8,186 nt of DNA from VGWB01 sp964480945 (lineage in GTDB: Bacteria; Bacteroidota; Ignavibacteria; UBA10030), in assembly GCA_964480945.1 (NCBI GenBank), contig CAYZRX010000112.1, forward strand, positions 1-8,186, read 5' to 3'. Below, piece by piece: positions 6,147 through 8,186 of this stretch. Under the pieces are notes generated by a model, which was given only the letters and a program-made list of their open reading frames with translations, was not told where the DNA came from and did not search any database. Both the position numbers and the translations under genes were made by a program. The stretch's first letter is position 1. Each line of letters starts with the position of its first letter.

Positions 6147-6180
6147 GGCCCGCCAAAAGGTGGAGCACGGCGGGCAAGCT
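6147..6180 (+). repeat. GC-rich structured repeat, copy 3, lacking the inner hairpin
   Basis: CCCGCC (6149-6154) and GGCGGG (6169-6174) are separated by only 14 nt (AAAAGGTGGAGCAC). The AAAAGGTG after the first arm matches the other copies, but the inner hairpin and A-rich linker are missing, as if deleted. Confidence 0.65.
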
Positions 6181-6188
6181 CGCAACGG

Positions 6189-6209
6189 CCCCGATATAAC
6201 GCATCGGGG
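6189..6209 (+). repeat. Perfect 7-bp hairpin inside the composite site
   Basis: CCCCGAT (6189-6195) pairs with ATCGGGG (6203-6209) around ATAACGC. It interrupts a stretch that otherwise aligns with 5300-5324, so it looks inserted. The loop contains TAAC, and GGCAA/TTGCC (6208-6212/6218-6222) can form a competing hairpin with the right end of the site. Confidence 0.55.
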
Positions 6210-6365
6210 CAAGCGTTTTGCCTAAACGTCATGCGCAAGCAAAGATACATTTTGATAAGGCGTTTTGCGGCACAACGAAACGAGAGGCATGGCGTGTTAT
6301 GCTTCGATGGGACATACGGTGGTCTTACGCGGAAACCATATGAACAATAGTCAGGTTCTTCAGCC

Positions 6366-6394
6366 TTGCAGGATGTAATGTCGTAAACTATTCT
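6366..6394 (+). promoter_or_regulatory. Possible sigma70-type promoter for the oxidoreductase
   Basis: TTGCAG (6366-6371), a 17-nt spacer and TATTCT (6389-6394), lying 35 nt before the start codon. Matches are 5/6 to TTGACA-like only loosely and 4-5/6 to TATAAT. If the host is a Bacteroidota member, whose promoters differ, this match may be chance. Confidence 0.3.
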
Positions 6395-6429
6395 GAAAAC
6401 CAAATCAAAGCAACATTGGAGGAATACTT

Positions 6430-7407
6430 GTGAAAGCGATTGTGTACACAAGATACGGATCGCCGGATGTTCTTCAGCTCAAGGAAGTAGAAAAGCCTAC
6501 GCCCAAGGACGATGAAGTCTTGATCGAGATTCATGCGGCGTCCGTAAATGCATACGACTGGCATTTCCTGACCGCTGACATATTCTTGATTCGCCTGATG
6601 GGCGGGGGGCTGCTTAAACCCAAAAGCACCAGACTCGGCGCTGACATAGCGGGTCGGGTTGAAGCGGTTGGCAAAAACGTCAAGCAGTTTCAGCCAGATG
6701 ATGAGGTATTCGGGATGGTGCGGGGCGGTTTTGCCGAGTATGCATGCGCTCTTGAAAACGCATTAGGGTTGAAACCATCCAATCTATCGTTCGAGGAAGC
6801 AGCAGCCGTACCTATGGCGGCGGTCACAGCCCTCCAGGGTCTTCGCGACACAGGACAGATTCAGCCAGGGCAAAAGGTTTTAATTAATGGCGCCTCAGGC
6901 GGGGTGGGGACGTTTGCGGTGCAGATTGCCAAATCGTTCGGCGCTGAAGTCACAGCCGTGTGCAGCACCAGGAATTTGGACCAGGCGCGCTCGCTTGGGG
7001 CAGACCATGTTATTGATTACACCAAAGAAGATTTCACCCAAAGCGGGCAGCAGTATGACCTGATTCTTGCTGCAAACGGATATCATTCGCTTTCAGCTTA
7101 TAAGCGTGCCTTAACTCCCAAGGGCATTTACGTTATGGCCGGAGGCTCCAAGGCTCAAATCTTCCAGGCGATGCTCATGGGGTCATGGATGTCAGAAACC
7201 GGGGGCAAGAAAATGGGAGGCGTATCGGCGAAACGAAGCCAAAAAGATCTGGTTCTTCTCAAAGAGCTTGTGGAAGCGGGCAAAGTCGTCCCTGTTATCG
7301 ATAGACGGTATCCGTTAAGTGAGGCTGCTGAAGCGCTTCGGTATCTTGGAGAAGGACATGCCCAAGGGAAAATAGTTATTACTATGGAGCATAAGAACAA
7401 AACCTAA
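6430..7407 (+). CDS. Zinc-less MDR-family NAD(P)H quinone oxidoreductase / alcohol dehydrogenase-like protein
   Basis: 325 aa, full length for the medium-chain dehydrogenase/reductase quinone-reductase group. Residues 1-115 form the GroES-like domain (KAIVYTRYGSPDVLQL, ASVNAYDWHF, GADIAGRVEAVG, DEVFGM). The Rossmann domain carries the nucleotide motif NGASGGVG (residues 153-160), favouring NADPH, followed by VQIAKSFGAEVTAVCSTRN and GADHVIDY. The catalytic-zinc GHE and four-cysteine structural-zinc motifs are absent, so it probably reduces quinones or enones in the cytosol rather than oxidising alcohols. The start is GTG at 6430, with GGAGG 7 nt upstream. The TAA stop (7405-7407) lies inside the R'' box of an attC-like site, and another attC-like right end lies 196 nt upstream, so this looks like the gene of an integron cassette. 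The exact substrate is unknown. Confidence 0.92.
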   Translation: MKAIVYTRYGSPDVLQLKEVEKPTPKDDEVLIEIHAASVNAYDWHFLTADIFLIRLMGGGLLKPKSTRLGADIAGRVEAVGKNVKQFQPDDEVFGMVRGGFAEYACALENALGLKPSNLSFEEAAAVPMAAVTALQGLRDTGQIQPGQKVLINGASGGVGTFAVQIAKSFGAEVTAVCSTRNLDQARSLGADHVIDYTKEDFTQSGQQYDLILAANGYHSLSAYKRALTPKGIYVMAGGSKAQIFQAMLMGSWMSETGGKKMGGVSAKRSQKDLVLLKELVEAGKVVPVIDRRYPLSEAAEALRYLGEGHAQGKIVITMEHKNKT

Positions 7408-7489
7408 CCCCCGGGTGCAGGCGCCTCGCTTTGCTCCGTTCCGCTTCGCTTCACTGCGCCACGCGAGGGCCGGACCCGGAACGTTAGGC
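7402..7489 (+). other. attC-like integron recombination site
   Basis: R'' ACCTAAC (7402-7408) matches RYYYAAC; R' GTTAGGC (7483-7489) matches GTTRRRY; the two pair at 6 of 7 positions. Inside them CCGGGT (7411-7416) pairs with ACCCGG (7474-7479) as the L boxes, separated from the R boxes by short unmatched spacers (CC and AAC). Deeper pairing includes CTCGC (7425-7429) with GCGAG (7463-7467). The 88-nt length is within the known attC range. The R'' box contains the stop codon of the oxidoreductase, a frequent cassette feature. It may also act as a transcription terminator. Confidence 0.7.
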
Positions 7490-7588
7490 AACAAACTTGA
7501 GTGGACCACGAACGATCTTGCAGCCATTTCCTTTTGTGCCGCAAAACGCGATTGATTTTGAACTTTGCCTCCGCCTGACAAATGGCAA

Positions 7589-7706
7589 CACGGCCCGCCA
7601 AAAGGTGAGGTCTCGCTGGGAAGCAGCGGGATGTCCCGCTTCTTGGATTCCGCCTATGAGCGGGATTCTGGGAAGCGGAATAAAAAGCACACACGGGGGA
7701 TAAACG
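7589..7706 (+). repeat. GC-rich structured repeat, copy 4, interrupted
   Basis: Aligns closely with copy 1: CGGCCCGCC, AAAGGTGAGG, inner hairpin TCTCGCTG (7611-7618)/CAGCGGGA (7624-7631) with one wobble, then A-rich linker and CACACAC. The right outer arm has decayed to GGGGGA. A 47-nt insertion (7635-7681) sits between the inner hairpin and the A-rich linker. Confidence 0.7.
7635..7681 (+). repeat. 47-nt hairpin element inserted in repeat copy 4
   Basis: CCGCTTC (7636-7642) pairs with GAAGCGG (7672-7678), and GGATTCCGC (7645-7653) pairs with GCGGGATTC (7660-7668) with two wobbles, around a 6-nt loop. Copies 1 and 2 have no such segment at this point, so it was inserted here. It resembles a REP-type or tiny MITE-type palindrome. 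Confidence 0.65.
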
Positions 7707-7779
7707 GTTTTGCCTTGAGCTCTGGGCGAAGGCTAAGGGTTGGCAAAAAGGAGTCGGCACGTTCGATGGAGAACAGAAC

Positions 7780-8186
7780 ATGAACAAACAAATCATGATC
7801 ATTTGCTTTCTGTTGTCCGTTGGCCCGAACCTTTGTGCGCAGCGGCTGTGGGAGTATTCTGTCCCCTGGCAAGACTATATCTATGTCGGAAGCGACACAA
7901 GTGTTCAGCACCTGAGACAGATGATTTTGGAAAAAAGCAGCGATGATAATCGTATTGCTCGCACCGCTGCGATAGATATTCTCGCTTGCGGCGGGGGAGA
8001 AAGCCAGAAAGATTTCCTTCTGGACGCTTTGCAGATGGCTGCGCCGGTCGATTCGCTGGGATCTCCCTCACCATCTTGGTTCGAATGGTCAGACTATTTG
8101 ACCTACCAATCTCTCCGTGGCTACTACGGTGAGGCCGGCGCCATCACGGGCATGGATAGCATTGCCCGACTCGCGCCAGACTCCAG
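7780..8186 (+). CDS. Exported protein of unknown function, 3' end beyond the window
   Basis: 135 codons are visible with no stop; the gene runs off the right edge. Start ATG at 7780, with GGAG at 7768-7771, 8 nt upstream. Residues 1-20 form a signal peptide (MNKQ, IMIICFLLSVG, then PNLCAQ); a Cys at 19 near the cut could mark a lipoprotein, though the sequence before it is not a typical lipobox. The mature part starts with an aromatic stretch (LWEYSVPWQDYIYV), then a helix-rich part where LRQMILEKSSDDNRIARTAAIDILA followed by QKDFLLDALQM suggests HEAT/armadillo-like helices. I do not recognise the family. It follows the decayed attC-like site and may be the next cassette gene or flanking chromosome. 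Confidence 0.75.
   Translation, partial: MNKQIMIICFLLSVGPNLCAQRLWEYSVPWQDYIYVGSDTSVQHLRQMILEKSSDDNRIARTAAIDILACGGGESQKDFLLDALQMAAPVDSLGSPSPSWFEWSDYLTYQSLRGYYGEAGAITGMDSIARLAPDS

Larger units (their letters stand above)
5963..6234 (+). other. Composite attC-like site with expanded interior
   Basis: The left end is GCATAAC (5963-5969), spacer AAAC, GGCAA (5974-5978). The right end is TTGCC (6218-6222), spacer TAAAC, GTCATGC (6228-6234). The outer boxes pair with one mismatch, the inner boxes pair perfectly, and the spacers stay unpaired, as in R''-L''/L'-R' of attC. The core GTT has become GTC, which may reduce or abolish activity. At 272 nt it is about twice the usual maximum for attC, because the interior holds three copies of a GC-rich structured repeat and a CCCCGAT/ATCGGGG hairpin. 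It may be an attC with an expanded loop, or several fused sites. Confidence 0.5.
5918..6429. other. 512-bp intergenic region: composite attC-like site plus oxidoreductase leader
   Basis: Positions 5963-6234 hold an oversized attC-like palindrome packed with structured repeats. Positions 6235-6429 are the leader of the oxidoreductase gene, with a possible promoter at 6366-6394 and a Shine-Dalgarno site GGAGG at 6418-6422. No credible gene is seen; frames crossing the repeats on the minus strand are translations of the repeat units. Confidence 0.65.
7573..7726 (+). other. Degenerate attC-like site
   Basis: GCCTGAC (7573-7579), spacer AAAT, GGCAA (7584-7588) at the left; TTGCC (7710-7714), spacer TTGAG, CTCTGGG (7720-7726) at the right. 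The inner boxes pair perfectly, but the outer right box has lost the GTT core and pairs poorly. The plan is the same as 5963-6234 with a single repeat copy in the loop. Probably a decayed site. Confidence 0.4.
7408..7779. other. 372-bp intergenic region: attC-like site, then degenerate attC-like site with repeat
   Basis: After the site at 7402-7489, positions 7490-7572 show nothing recognisable. Positions 7573-7726 hold a second, decayed attC-like palindrome containing repeat copy 4 with an inserted hairpin. Positions 7727-7779 are the leader of the last gene, with GGAG at 7768-7771. If 7483 is a cassette boundary, the segment to 7726 would be a gene-less or decayed cassette. Confidence 0.6.

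Noticed and set aside
5979..6180. A CRISPR array, because short GC-rich repeats recur
   Set aside because: Spacing is irregular, repeat copies vary in length and structure, and there are no uniform spacers or cas genes.
5940..6212. Several minus- and plus-strand frames over 5905-6225
   Set aside because: They are translations of the GC-rich structured repeat units and repeat themselves internally; no independent gene evidence.

Overview
The window is one scaffold piece (it contains a 100-N join) from a bacterium I cannot name. Several traits fit the Bacteroidota/Ignavibacteriota side of the FCB group: a secreted TPR-DUF6624 protein, small palindromic dispersed repeats, heptanucleotide tandem repeats, and weak or absent Shine-Dalgarno sites on some genes. 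This placement is inference only.

Layout, left to right. (1) 1-1300: a GC-rich, Tat-exported amidohydrolase on the minus strand, with an assembly gap inside its N-terminal third. (2) 1300-1995: non-coding and repeat-rich. It holds an inverted pair of 28-nt palindromic repeats, two heptanucleotide arrays, and the first copy of a ~155-bp direct repeat. (3) 1996-2922: an AT-richer secreted TPR-DUF6624 gene, bracketed by that repeat (second copy 3042-3196). (4) 3370-5262: a tyrosine-recombinase-fold protein that has lost its catalytic arginines and is fused to a C-terminal HEPN-like RNase domain, followed by a small polytopic membrane protein with a TTG start. (5) 5300-8186: a stretch that looks like integron gene cassettes. 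A membrane-anchored protein of unknown function, a zinc-less MDR quinone oxidoreductase and the start of an exported protein all lie on the plus strand, separated by attC-like palindromic sites.

The best attC candidate (7402-7489) has its R'' box over the stop codon of the oxidoreductase gene, as real cassettes often do. The other attC-like regions (5963-6234 and 7573-7726) contain copies of a structured GC-rich repeat. One copy shows compensatory base changes in its outer helix; another carries a 47-nt hairpin insertion.

The two observations most worth pursuing are the catalytically degenerate recombinase-HEPN fusion with its membrane-protein neighbour (a candidate regulator or phage-defence unit) and the cassette-like array, which has no recognisable active integron integrase in this window. 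No tRNA, rRNA or CRISPR array was seen.
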